This document shows positions 44,820-55,801 of a stretch of DNA of 64,000 nucleotides, piece by piece. This DNA comes from Tetrastigma voinierianum (taxonomy: Eukaryota; Streptophyta; Magnoliopsida; Vitales; Vitaceae): NCBI GenBank assembly GCA_016808115.1, contig JAEQBH010001850.1, forward strand, positions 1,054,001-1,118,000. Reading direction: 5' to 3'. A model generated the notes under the pieces. It worked only from the letters and a program-made list of their open reading frames with translations. It made no database searches and was not told where the DNA came from. Numbering within the stretch: position 1 is the stretch's first letter; each line of letters opens with the position of its first letter. Made by a program: the position numbers and the translations under genes.

Positions 44820-46779
44820 TTTCTCTTACATTTAGTTGCACAGTAGATGAAATTTGTTTTAAAAATAAAAACAGAGGTTTAAAATCATAACATTTCAATA
44901 GCTAGGTTGACTCATTTTCTTTTTCTTTTCCCTTCTCGGGAACCAAACATAAAAAGCAATAGTAGATCCAAAGAGATGAATGATAATACTCTAAGGGTTA
45001 AGTAAATACCTTAACGTGAAGGTGCTTGAGGAGAGAAGTCCTCAGATGTAGTCTTCTTTAAGATGTACGAAGTGGAAGGACATATGAAAATTGAGGTCAG
45101 AGCTTCCTCCAAGTAAATATAAGTTGTGTTATAATTTCTTATAGCACTTTTTAAATATTTTATATAATAAATTAGTTTTCTATATTTTAAAAACGTCCAA
45201 TATTTTCAACTTTTCTTTACTATTTCTAAAATTAAGTATCTTCTTTAGCATGTTATTTTTAACTATCTCATATATTCGACTTAATTAAAACAATTTTTAA
45301 TTATCACTCATGTTTTTTTTTTTTTTAAAGATAATAAAATTGTTTTAAGAAATATTTATCAAACAAAAGGGTAATTTTAGAACTTTTAATTGTGGTTTTG
45401 TATATAATATGTTTGAGAGTGATTTTTTTTCATAATAAACTATAAGTATTTGATCAAAATCACTTTTGAAAATTTTAAACAATCACTTTAAAGCCATCTT
45501 ATAATTATAAAAATAATAAGATAAGAGATACAGTAAGTCATTAGATCTGGATTTTTATTATTATTTTTAAATGAAGTCCAAAAAAAAGATGTAAAAACAT
45601 TTCGATCTAATAACTGAAAAGCTCAAGCTTAATAATAATAATATCCATAATACCTAAGTCACATGATAAAGTGGTAAGATGGTTTACCTAAATGTTATGT
45701 TCAAATAAGAGAGAGAGAGTCCTCCATGCTCCGTCTCTTTCTGCCACTACTACTACTATAAATGTTGTGTTCAAATTACTACTATAAATTAGTAATTCAA
45801 ATTTTTAATTCATATTAAGGAGCAGCTTATTCATTAATTTTAAAGTGGGGAAAACCATCAATTTGGTAATGTTCAGAAAGGAAAAAAATGATTTTGGATT
45901 GATTGAATCTTTTATTGTTATTATTATTATTTCACTTTTTGTGAAAATATTCCCTTTTTCGATATAACGATCTATTTTAAAATTTTAGTTAATCAAAGGA
46001 TCAAAATATAAAATATTAAGTATTTCCATTTTGCGGAATTTTCTTAAATTTTAATACTTGCAATTTAAACGTATTAGTTTAAAAAATATTGAAAATCTAG
46101 TTTTAAACTATTTAAAAATTATTATTTATTCTATCCATATTTCTCATTCTCTGAAAGTTTAATAACATGAACTTTGAAAAAATAAAACTAATAAAGGAAA
46201 ACAAAAAAATAAATTTAAAGAAAATAAATTAAGAAATAAGAATTGTTATAAATATAAAGTATGGACATTATTAAATAAATTCATGAATGTAGAAGAGACT
46301 TCGACTTAGATCAGGATCTGACCCGGTTGGAATATGTAATTCCTTTATAAAATTCTGGAGGCTTTGCATCTCTAAACTTCTTCACAAGTTATTCCTCTAC
46401 AAAAAATTGTAATAAGTATGTATTTTTTATTTCTCTTCAAAAACAAAATGTAGTTTTTTAATATTTAAAACTAATTAGTTTTATTGATTATTTATTATGA
46501 TACTAAAATAAAATTAATCATGATAATAAAATAAAATAAATTATTTTTACTTATAATAGTTTTCTATCAATTACCTACCATGATGTTTCTAAAGGATCTT
46601 AAAGCATCATTAAACATAATATATATTACCAACGAATTTGGTATTCATTAAACTCCATCAATAAATTGTGAATTTCTGTAGTGACCCCTCATATAAGTAT
46701 TGATAGTTAATAATTTGTCTTAAATTATAAATAAAATTTTAAATTATCTTTAATAAAATTCCTTGAAATATATAAATCT
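44820..46779. other. AT-rich CACTA interior, no gene recognised
   Basis: Strongly AT-rich with homopolymer runs. The first ~280 bp (44,820-45,100) have more balanced composition and could be UTR or intron captured with the PPR fragment. No TNPD transposase motif was found on either strand. Confidence 0.5.
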
Positions 46780-47100
46780 ATTGCAAAAGCTGTATAAATT
46801 TGTTGCGAAATTACCATATTTGTAATTGGTATCAATCCGTTTGCAAGTTTGCAACAAAATCGATTATTGCAAACTTGCAGCGAAATCATTGCAATGTCGT
46901 CTCCAAGGATGGCGCCAAAGTTTCCCGCCATTTTTTGTAACATAAATGAATCCGTTGCAAATTTCCATTGCAAGTCTGTTGCAAGTTAGTTGTGATTCAG
47001 TTGCAAATTACTTACCACACTTTCATTTGCATTCGGTTGCAAAATCATTACTATTTTGCAACAGATTTGTGAGTTGCAAAATTTTCATTGCAAATCAGGA
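46780..47100. repeat. Right subterminal repeat region of the CACTA element
   Basis: Repeated TTGCAAAT, GTTGCAAGT and TTGCGAAATT words in both orientations, mirroring 34,895-35,325. It ends at the TIR (terminal inverted repeat) GGATTTTTCTTATAGTG. Confidence 0.75.
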
Positions 47101-47114
47101 TTTTTCTTATAGTG

Positions 47115-47138
47115 AAGGTTGTACCTTATGTATATTTA
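47115..47138 (+). repeat. Displaced fragment of the 22-bp minisatellite
   Basis: AAGGTTGTACCTTATGTATAT continues the unit broken at 34,872. It is one unit long, caught between the CACTA right end and LTR B5. Confidence 0.75.
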
Positions 47139-50100
47139 TGGCAAGAAAATTACAATTTCTTTGAAAAAGGGTAAAATGGTAATTTCGGTTAAAATCCGAA
47201 AATTTTAGATGCGGATGATGAAACAGACCTGTGGGATAAATACCGTAATCTGAATTCTGGCGTAATTAGTTGAATTAAATTACGATCGAATTTCCACGTT
47301 TTGGCGACTAGGTGTCGGGTCTTGATGTATTGTTTTGTGAGAGCATTATGATGTGACAAAAATCCGCCTCTCTACGTGTCTTATGTGACCCTTTATATTA
47401 CGTGATTAGTGAGAGGATAGAGATAAATGGCTTAGATTAAGCCATGTGTCAAAAAGCCTTTAAAATCAAACTAAATGACAATGATGGAATTAAGTGAAAA
47501 AAATAAAACAATAAAGACAACTTCACCTTCTTCTCCATTTGCTGGAAACGGGCAGTGAGGGGGAGAAACTGGTTTTAGTGAGAGAAAGTGCAAGTTCTCT
47601 CTGCAATTGACTTCGGGCCAGATTCGATTCTAGTCTTATTTGTAAGACAGAGAAAATTCCAATTTTGAAAAGGCAATAATTTTAGTAAAATCTAAATTTT
47701 CCTAGATCTGAATGATGAAGCAGTTTCACGTTGGAATCATCTCCATACGAAATCTAGCTATCCGTCAAATTTGATCGATTGAAACTATTTCGAATTTCGC
47801 GTTTTAGAATACCGGGTATTAGGTATCGTAAAACGGGTTTGAGAGACATGTGATGTGACAAAAGTCACCCACTACATGTACTCATGTGACATGTTGCATG
47901 TGGTAGAGATGATGGAAATGCAGGCGACTCGTGTACGAGTGTCGGAAAATCTAGAAGGGACATAGATCGATTAATAAAATTAATTAATGATAATAGAATA
48001 AGCTTGAATAGTTGTCTTCTTCAAAATTAAAACACCAAAATGGGCAGTGGCTGGAACGAAGGGATGCAGTGAGCGTGAGATGGTGATTTTAGAGAGAGAG
48101 AGAGCACATTCTCTCTAGGATTAAGCCGTCGGATGGTCGGTTTCGGCGGAGCTTGAAGCCATAAGTGATTTGCGGCAGAATACAGTGGACACGATTTGAT
48201 GGGTCGACAACTCAAGAAGTAGGGATCTTTTCCTACTTGTGTTAATCTTTGTCCTAGAGCCATGTAAATGGTTAGAAAATATTCTGAGAGCTTGTTTCAG
48301 CGTAAACTCGATCTCGAAAGCTTTGAGCGGGTGGAGCTTCACCATTGTGTGGTGATGAGCGATGACAACCCGAGGGTTCTTTGTTCATGTGAATAGTGAC
48401 ACAGATTTTTGGTGTGAATTTTATGATGTTAAATTGATTAAGAATAGTTAACGTGTTTGTTAATTGGCATTGCAAATTTAATTTTGGTGTTTTAGTTTCA
48501 GTGAATAAATAGTTGTTGGAGTTAATTGGTTATTATATACATAATAAAATATATTAGCATAAATTATCTGGAATTAGCATAATGCATTCATATATAGACA
48601 CTCTAGATATTAAGGTGGTGCATGACAATGAAAGAAAACAAAATTGTTTGTAGAAAGGAATTTGTGGATGATTCAGGAGGAATTATGTTGAGAGATGATT
48701 ATGATTACCGTGGGAGGAGACCATGAATTGTTTTGGAAGGTTCTCAACATTTATAGAAATTGATCAATGCTTTTACTGAACTTCATTGTTAACAAAGAAC
48801 AGCGGCTGTTTTTTGAAAATGTGATTTCTGCGTTGACTTAAATATGAGAAATTAGGGTGAGGATCAAGACGATGGGTTGGTCATATGATGATGAATTGGG
48901 TTCATGAAATTACTTGAATGTGATTATTTGCCATGCATGTACATAGGTGGGGGTAACCCATGTGGAAATTATCTCTCTTGGGCTTTGCTCCACCACTAAT
49001 CGAGAAGAGATCATCTTTGATCTGGGTGTGCGAAGGCGAAAACTTACTGAAGGCATATTTGGAGAAAACCATTGTGTGTTTTAGGTATTAGTTTTTATAT
49101 GTACTAAAATTGTAGCTTTTGTTATAGTTTTGGTAAGAGTGATTTATTAACTCTTGGAAACTGTTGGAATATGGTTGGGTGTATTTTTGATGAAGGAGTA
49201 TTGATCACAGGAAGCTGAAACCAGTATTTACCTGCATTTGGATACTGTGTGTGATTGTATATATGGTGGGACGGAGTTGTATGCAATGGTGAGAGCTCCA
49301 CGGCCTGAGGGACTCTGCCAGTTTCATGAGTGGTGTCGGGTTACCCGTATCACAATATTCCAGCAAGATTAATGAGTTGTGGCGGACACAGAATGTAGAA
49401 ATCACCTGAGCGAGAAGCAAAGTTGATCCTCTCTGGCTGAGAGACTCACGCGTGGACACGATTTGTGGAGTTTAAGGCAACTCTAGAGTGAGGGTCTTCT
49501 CCTGCACCTGAACATTCTTTGGCTAAGAGCCATTTTTAATGATAGAAGTTTAAAGGCTTGGATGGCCATGTTTTGGTCTCAAAATATTTGGGTAAGTGAA
49601 GAAAATTCCCTAGGTGGCCGTGAAAATGCGAGGACCACAAGGTTTCTTGTTCACGTCGATTTATGTGTTTTGTGTTTGTAGGTGATTCAAAATGGTGTGG
49701 TGTTTATTAGCCCATGAGCTAGTTTTAATGTTATTGCTATGAATTAATAACATGCATGATTAGTATGTGAATTTGTTAATATATGCATGATTTATATATT
49801 AACATGAATTGTTCTGAAAATGGCATAATGCATTTCCATGTGCGAGGCACCTAGAATGGTAGGTGTGAGTGCATGACATGAAAGAAAATGAAAGCGAAAA
49901 TGGTTATGAAAGGAATTTCAGGAAGATTTTCGAAGAATTTAATCGCACAGCGGTTATTGCGATTCATCTGGGCGGACCATAGCATTTGGTGCTGACAATT
50001 CACCTGGAGATTTGTCAGCAGATTTGAAACTTCGGTAGTATGTTTTGGAGAACAAAAACCTTTTTTTTTTTTAAACAGTGTTTTTCTCACATTTGGCTTA

Positions 50101-50549
50101 GGCATATTTGAAAGAGTCAGTGAGGACTCGAGACATGAGATTGGGCATGTAGACATTTAAGTAGGATCATGCATTTGCTTGAATGTGTTTGGTTGTCATA
50201 CATGTGCATAGGTGGGAATGTATGTAGGAGATTATCACTCTTGGGCGTGCTCACTTTTGTCAAGGATCATTATTTGGTCACGGGTGTTCGGGATGTGATT
50301 GCTCACTAGAGTATGCCAGAGCCGTTGTGATTTAGTGAATACTGTATAACAATGTGTTAAATACTAAAAAGCTATATATATTTGCTCGATATATGCTTCT
50401 TGAACTATGGTAATATAGTTGATGTATTTTTAGTAGTATGGATGTATGGGCTAATGTGGTCATTTCTTCCGTGTATGGAGTGTGATATGAGACATGGTAT
50501 TGAGTTGACGGTGGTCAGCAGAGACACCCAAGGATTTGGGGTGTTTAAC
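47139..50549 (+). mobile_element. LTR B5 of family B, interrupted by B6
   Basis: It starts TGGCAAGAAAATTACAATTTC followed by AAAAAGGGTAAAATGGTAAT, equivalent to the B1 start. It ends GGGGTGTTTAACA, equivalent to GGGGTTTGGGCGCTACA. Both flanks are the 22-bp minisatellite. Without B6 it is ~1.65 kb. An internal CATGTGAGCT landmark and the GGTGATTCC-type block are preserved. Confidence 0.75.
47641..49397 (+). mobile_element. LTR B6 of family B nested in B5, same orientation
   Basis: It starts TGTAAGACAGAGAAAATTCC exactly as B1. It cuts B5 in the middle of the block that follows CTTCTCTCT in B1. The right boundary (~49,397) is approximate. After it the B5 text resumes (TTGTGGAGTTTAAGGCAACT versus CTTGGAGTTTTGACAAACT in B1). 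Confidence 0.72.
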
Positions 50550-50720
50550 AATGTACCTAATGTATATTATGGTTGTAACCACCATTTTCTCAAGTATGAG
50601 ACTAATGTTTATTATGTTGGTTTCCCTTATTTACAAAAATAGTACCTAACAATAACTAAGGTACTACCCATTTTACATTACAGTAGTACATCGGGTTCAT
50701 TAAGGTCATACCCATACTTG
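50550..50720 (+). repeat. Right remainder of the 22-bp minisatellite
   Basis: ATGTACCTAATGTATATTATGGTTG is followed by more diverged units (ACCTAACAATAACTAAGGTAC and TTAAGGTCATACCCAT). It is the far side of the array begun at 33,880. Confidence 0.75.
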
Positions 50721-51254
50721 GGACACCCATGGAAACTCACATTCATTTTATGATTTCAATCCTTTTGTTTCTCTAACAAATTTTTAACTCTACATACTCC
50801 AAAAGAGCCTTGTCACATGGGGAAAACAGTAAAAACTTTTGAGTTTATATACTAAAATACCTTTATGAGCTTGCAGGCTTGAGAGAGCCCCACCCTAGAG
50901 AAATAGGCCGCAAACTCAATGGTTTTGCTCCAATCAATCTTAAATTTCATTAATATTTTCTCTCCAACAGTTACATTTGTTTTCCTATAAATTCAGTCAT
51001 CTGCTTGATTGTGAAAGACAAAAAAACATCATCTCCATCTCTCTTTGTTGTTCTTGATCCAGATATCCTTTCTGAAGAACTGTTGAATCCTAGGGAATAA
51101 AATCCATAAAGACAATGTTATGAAACACGCCTCAACTGTACTTCTATTTTCCTCTACAGGTAGTAACTCTATATTTAGATGTCCTCTACAGTTGCCATCA
51201 CTTCATCACTCTAGTTTCCTACCTCCTTCAAGTTGCCCATTTACAACAATTGAC
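50721..51254. other. Unassigned low-copy-like DNA
   Basis: Mixed composition and no repeats visible by eye. No reading frame with a domain on either strand. TATA-like text and a pyrimidine-rich stretch occur near 50,985-51,050, but nothing identifies a gene. Confidence 0.4.
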
Positions 51255-52400
51255 AAGATGTGGTAACCGTCCTTATAAACCATCCAAACGCCATTATCTA
51301 TCCTTCTAACTTAATTACCCCGTGTATTTTTAATTTTTATTTAAAAGTTAGATAAAAATTAAAAGATTGATTTTTTAAAAATATTTTTTATTTAGATAGG
51401 ATAATTATTTTTTATTTTAAAATTAATTTTCTCAACTGTTAGATAAAAATTTAATTTTTTATAAACAATATATAAATTTAACTTTTATAATAAGGATGGT
51501 TTTCTTGAATCTTTTATTTTTCAAAAATAACTTACAAATAAATTATGTATCTTAATATTTTAATTTTTAGAAGATTTTTAGAATATTATAAAATATTATA
51601 TAAATATTGAATAAATTAAAGATAGACTTTATTTTTCTTAAAAAAATTGAAAGTAGATAGGATAATCATTTTCATTTAAGAATAATTATCATAAAATTTA
51701 GATAAAATTTTATTTTGTAGATAATATATTAAAATTTTCATATCATGAGGTAATGACTTTTTCCTATGACATTTATTTTTAAAAAATTTAAAATAAATTG
51801 CGCATCATAATTATTTTATTTTATGTTTTTATAATAAAATTATTGTTATAAATACTTTTTAACTATTTTAAAATAATTAAAAAATAAATACCTTGAGAAA
51901 AATCATCTCACTATACTGTTTTTTTAATACATCTTCTGTGAAATTCATATATTATCAACAAAAATAAAATTTTATCTAATTTTTCAGAAAATAAATTTTT
52001 ATATAAAAATTATTATAGTATCAAATTGAATTTTTTTTAAAAAATATATCTTTTAATTTATTCAATATTTGTATAAAATTCTAAAAAATAAAAAATAAAA
52101 TTATTAATATAAATAATTCATTTATTAGTTATTTTTAAAAATAAAATACCATGAGAAAAATATCACCCTCATTATAAATATTAAGATTTATATATTGTAA
52201 AAAATTGAAATTTATCTCAATTTTGAGTGAATTAAATTTTAAATAAAAATAATTAACCTATCTAACTAAAAAAATTAAAAAATAATTCTTTTAATTTTTA
52301 TTTGATTTTGCATAAAAAAAATTAAAAGATTAAGTTAAGGGATAATGACATTCGGATGATAGATAAGGGGTTAGTTTGAACATTTGAAGGTGTAGGGGTG
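51255..52400. repeat. AT-rich foldback (long imperfect inverted repeat, ~550-bp arms)
   Basis: Left-arm text CCATTATCTATCCTTCTAAC (51,293) is mirrored at 52,330-52,365 (inverted TCATTATCCCTTAACTTAAT). TTTTTTATTTAGATAGGATA (51,385) is mirrored near 52,250-52,270, and TAGATAAAATTTTATTTTG (51,700) is mirrored near 51,965-51,985. Within each arm a ~280-bp subunit with a TTTTTC...ATTTATTTTT core is itself repeated. No coding is possible. It is consistent with a foldback or MITE-like DNA element. Confidence 0.7.
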
Positions 52401-53639
52401 AATACCAAAAAGTGTGAAAGTGCAAGGGGCTGAACATGCATTATTCTTTTTTTTAATAGCATTTTTATTGAATTAAATATAAAAATACTTTTAATGTTAT
52501 TTTTTGATATCTATTCACTATATTTTGTATTATTGTAGCACTTTGTTCATATAAGGACTTGAACCAGGGACCTCTTGAACACAATCCCTATTTTACCACT
52601 GAAGCAAGACATTAGGAGGGAAGACATAACGAGGGAAGGCGTCATGTTCAAGTTTTGAGTGGAAACAATTTATTACATTATTACTAATTGTTTAATTTGT
52701 AAAAAATATATTTTAAATTATAAAAATAAAACTAATATATTTAATGTTATCTAAAAAAATCCATAATTTATTAATAAATTTTAAAATAGCTTATAAAAAA
52801 ACTAATAAAACTAAAATATTGAAGAATAATCACAACAATGTATAGATTTATCAAAATAAACATTTTAAGAAAACCTAAGAAAACTATTTAAGAATATTTG
52901 TGTATAAAGCTAAAATTAAAATTACATTCTTCAATAAAGAATTTTTCAAAAAATGAAAAATATAAATAAAAAGATATTGAAGAAAATTGTTTTTGTTGAT
53001 TTATCCAAACTTTTTTCTTGCATCCAAATCTTGATTCAACATAATGATGAATACCCAAGAAAATGAGTAAAGGAGTTAAAGCAAATAGAAATGTTTTTAA
53101 GAGTTTTTTTTTTTTTGTTGACACATTCACTTTACATTTCGTGATAGTATTATGTTATATTTCTTATAAATTTATATTCATTAAATTCGAACCCTAGACC
53201 CTTTCCTTGTGCCCTCCTAAACACTTACTTAGGTCTTATTTACTACTTTAAGAGTTTTTCAAATCTTTAAAATAACTAAAAGTTTAAAAGACTATGATTT
53301 ATAGGAAAATTTATAACTCACTAAAATTTTAATTTTTTCCAAAATCCAAACCGTTCTTTTAAAACAAATAAAATTGAAATCGACAATCCAACAACATTTG
53401 CTCCATTTTAAATTTAATTTCAAAAAGCAATTTAGATTTTTTAAAATCAAGTTGATTTGGATTCACATTTTAATCGATTTACCCACACCCCTACAAAATA
53501 AGTTTGTTGTATATGATAACATAAATTCTAAATGAAATTTTATGATAAGATGCTTTCTAATCATAGACCTCGAATTTGGACTACTCCTAGTTTTTTTTTA
53601 ATTTGATTTGATTTAGTTTTTTTTTTTATATTGTTCGAT
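52401..53639. other. AT-rich DNA with two tRNA-tail-like strings
   Basis: No gene recognised. GGACTTGAACCAGGGACCTC at ~52,556 and TTCGAACCCTAGACCC at ~53,186 look like inverted tRNA T-arm text, but no full cloverleaf surrounds either. The DNA is otherwise AT-rich. Confidence 0.45.
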
Positions 53640-53645
53640 TTTTTT

Positions 53646-53880
53646 TTTTCAGAGAAGGTGAGCCATCCTTCCTTTGAAGGGATCAGGGAGAGTTTCTTTT
53701 TTGGAAGACGAGATTGGGAGAGAGAGGGAAGGAGGATTTTTCTTTGAGGAGATGGCGGCTGACAGGAGGAGCTTCTGGAGAAGAAGAAGAAAGCAAGAGA
53801 GAGAGGGAATTGACAGGTTGCTTGGGCTCATAGGAACACGTGTGTTGAGTTTGAGACTTTGATGGCCATGCATCTATTTT
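53646..53880. other. GA-rich block with a possible short first exon
   Basis: The sequence GAGATGGCGGCTGACAGG at 53,748 is a good plant start context. It opens MAADRRSFWRRRRKQEREGI, then DRLLGLIGTRVLSLRL to a stop at 53,862. The GA-rich leader resembles a 5' UTR. Nothing downstream supports a gene. The opposite strand also has a hydrophobic frame here. Both may be products of the GA bias. Confidence 0.2.
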
Positions 53881-53984
53881 CAGGTTCTCACTTGTTTTTG
53901 TCCACCGTAACCAAATGACTTACTTTTATAGGTGGGAAATGGACCACGAGTCAAGACAGAATTAAAGTTAATTAATCCATTTAT

Positions 53985-54553
53985 GGTACAATCCAGGTTC
54001 GATCGTATAAGAATCGATTTTATTTCATCGATACGGAGCATGCTGACATAATGTGAACTGCAAAAGGGTGTCCGGTGGTGGTGGGCGGTCGCCTCTCCAG
54101 ATGATTAAGTCGGCCAATATGGAAAGAAGAAGGAGGTTGAGATAGTAAGAATTGCATACCTTCTCTTTGGGATACTTCCCAATTTATAGGGTTCGAGTTC
54201 CCAAATCTCCATTCTTATTTTAGGAATAATATCTGTTTTTCGCCTTGCCAAGGTTAACTCTCCTTTTATGGGATAAGATATGTTTTCCTTATGAAGGATT
54301 ATCCTTCCAAATAAAGGATTTAGAAATTAGAAATTAGAGATAAATATATGCTTTGTATTTTCCCATATGTGGTGAGGTGGTAGTGAGGGGACTGGGGATC
54401 CCTCACGGGTTTAGGGCCGCCCTATATAGTGGATTTTCGGTGTGGTTTTAATGTATTAAGCGCGGATCGGCTTTATGAGGCGGAGGGCGACAGTAGACCT
54501 ATGCGGCGGGCCTGTGAGTAGTGAGTTTGAGCCTAAAGTCGAGAGTACCCACA
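53985..54553 (-). mobile_element. 3' LTR of the Tat-like element (left copy)
   Basis: It shares GGAGGTTGAGATAGTA.GAATTGCATACCTT (in pieces), TTTATAGGG, CTCCATTCTTATTTTAGGAA and TTTTCCCATATGTGGT with 59,150-59,400. It ends GAGTACCCACA at 54,553 next to the polypurine tract. A minus-strand TATA motif is at 54,182. Its left end is not fixed. Confidence 0.68.
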
Positions 54554-54571
54554 AATGCCCCCCTTTTCCCA
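54554..54571 (-). other. Polypurine tract of the Tat-like element
   Basis: The minus strand reads GGGAAAAGGGGGGCATT immediately before the LTR start TGTGGGTACT. It gives the element direction. Confidence 0.78.
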
Positions 54572-55139
54572 TTTGAAGGTTGATGAATTCTTGTTCGGGA
54601 AAATCTGATGCTAGACCTTGAGTGGAAAGCTAAAGGTGGGAGGAAGTGTCACGTCCATTGACGCGTGTTTTGATATAAAGCGCGTGTGAATGCGCACGTT
54701 CCCAACACCCGGTCCCATTTGCTCGAGTCGAGAGGAGCACATGAGCCCCTCTTGTCAATGAAGAACTCGCGGGAGTTAGGCTCCAGCCATTTTCCTTACA
54801 TAGCTCTGTCATGCCCGTTTGTTGCCGGGGAAGTGGGTGGGGTAGATATTTTGTTTTGCGATATTTTGAAGGAAGTCAATCTCGGGTAGCTCTTCCCAAG
54901 CAGAGTCGACTCGAAGCCTCGTGAATGTTGAAGGAGCTTATTAACCGTGCGCCTAATCAATCACCTTTGAGAGCAGGCGCCAACCTGCCCAGATGGGAAA
55001 CAGGCCTTGAGCTGCCCCGAGGCGGTGAAGAAAAGCACAAGCAAAGCCACGGTTGGCCTTTATGCATTGCCCGGGCGGTAGAGCGAAGTCTGGCACTAAA
55101 GGAAATTTTCGGAAGCGACCGCTATAAGATGCGGCGTGG
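54572..55139. other. Interior segment of the Tat-like element before its tandem repeat
   Basis: Balanced composition and partly open frames on both strands (up to ~74 codons), but no conserved motif. By position it could be the remains of the extra ORF region seen in Tat elements. This is inference only. Confidence 0.3.
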
Positions 55140-55801
55140 GGAAAATTAATAAAGGCGACCCAGAATTTAGCGCCATCCGAACTTTAATACGAGCCGGCCG
55201 GGCGTTAGCCATCTTACGGGCGGATAGGGCATTGTCAGGACTTTAATGAAAACCACATTGACATTAACCATCTTTGGGCGGATAAATTGCACCATCGACT
55301 TTAATATGAGCGATTTGGATGGCTAACCATATCGGGCGGATAAGGCATTTAGCGCCATCCGGACTTTAATATGGCCGCATTTGGATAATATCTTTCATGC
55401 GGGGCAGACGGAGTCATGTAAGCGCCATCGGGCTTTTTATTACGACGGCTGAAATTAACCATGCGGTGGATAAGGCATTTAGCGCCATCGGGACTTTAAT
55501 ATGAAGCCATTTGGATCAGCCGTATCGGTAGAGCGGGTTATGTAAGCGCGATCGGGCTTTGTTTTGAGCGGATGGGTATTAACCATGTCGGGCCGGATAG
55601 GGCATTTAGCGTCATCCAGACTTTAATATGAGCCAGTTGGGCATTAACCATGCCGGGCCGGATATGGCATTGGCGCCATCGGACTTTAATGTGCCGGTGA
55701 ATGCCATGCTGGTAGGATGGGGCATTTAGCGCCATCAGGACTTTGGAAGTGACGGCTAGATGTTATCTATCTTTGGAGTGGGGCGAGTCATTCTTTGTGC
55801 A
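55140..55801. repeat. ~64-bp tandem repeat, left part
   Basis: About ten degenerate units containing GGCATTTAGCGCCATC-GGACTTTAAT, ATGAGCC-TTTGG, TTAACCATATCGGGCGGATA. The right-hand units (from ~55,740) shift to the GGCTAGATGTTATCTATC form seen after the B7 insertion. Confidence 0.85.

Larger units (their letters stand above)
34873..47114 (-). mobile_element. Probable CACTA (En/Spm) DNA transposon, ~12.2 kb, filled with nested LTRs
   Basis: The left end reads CAACTACAAGAAAATCACC, one base away from the classical CACTACAAGAAAA. The right end reads GGATTTTTCTTATAGTG, the inverted complement. Both ends carry 300-400 bp of subterminal motifs based on TTGCAA/GTTGCAA. The flanks on both sides are the same minisatellite. 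A Transposase_24/TNP1-like remnant lies inside on the minus strand, so the element is drawn as minus. Nested LTRs total ~6.7 kb, leaving ~5.5 kb of its own DNA. No TNPD (main transposase) is visible. The 3-bp target duplication is not clear (GTA versus AAG). Confidence 0.72.

Noticed and set aside
52530..52620. Possible tRNA gene (GGACTTGAACCAGGGACCTC)
   Set aside because: Only the T-arm-like part fits; no acceptor stem, D-arm or anticodon arm can be folded around it. The similar string at 53,186 has the same problem.
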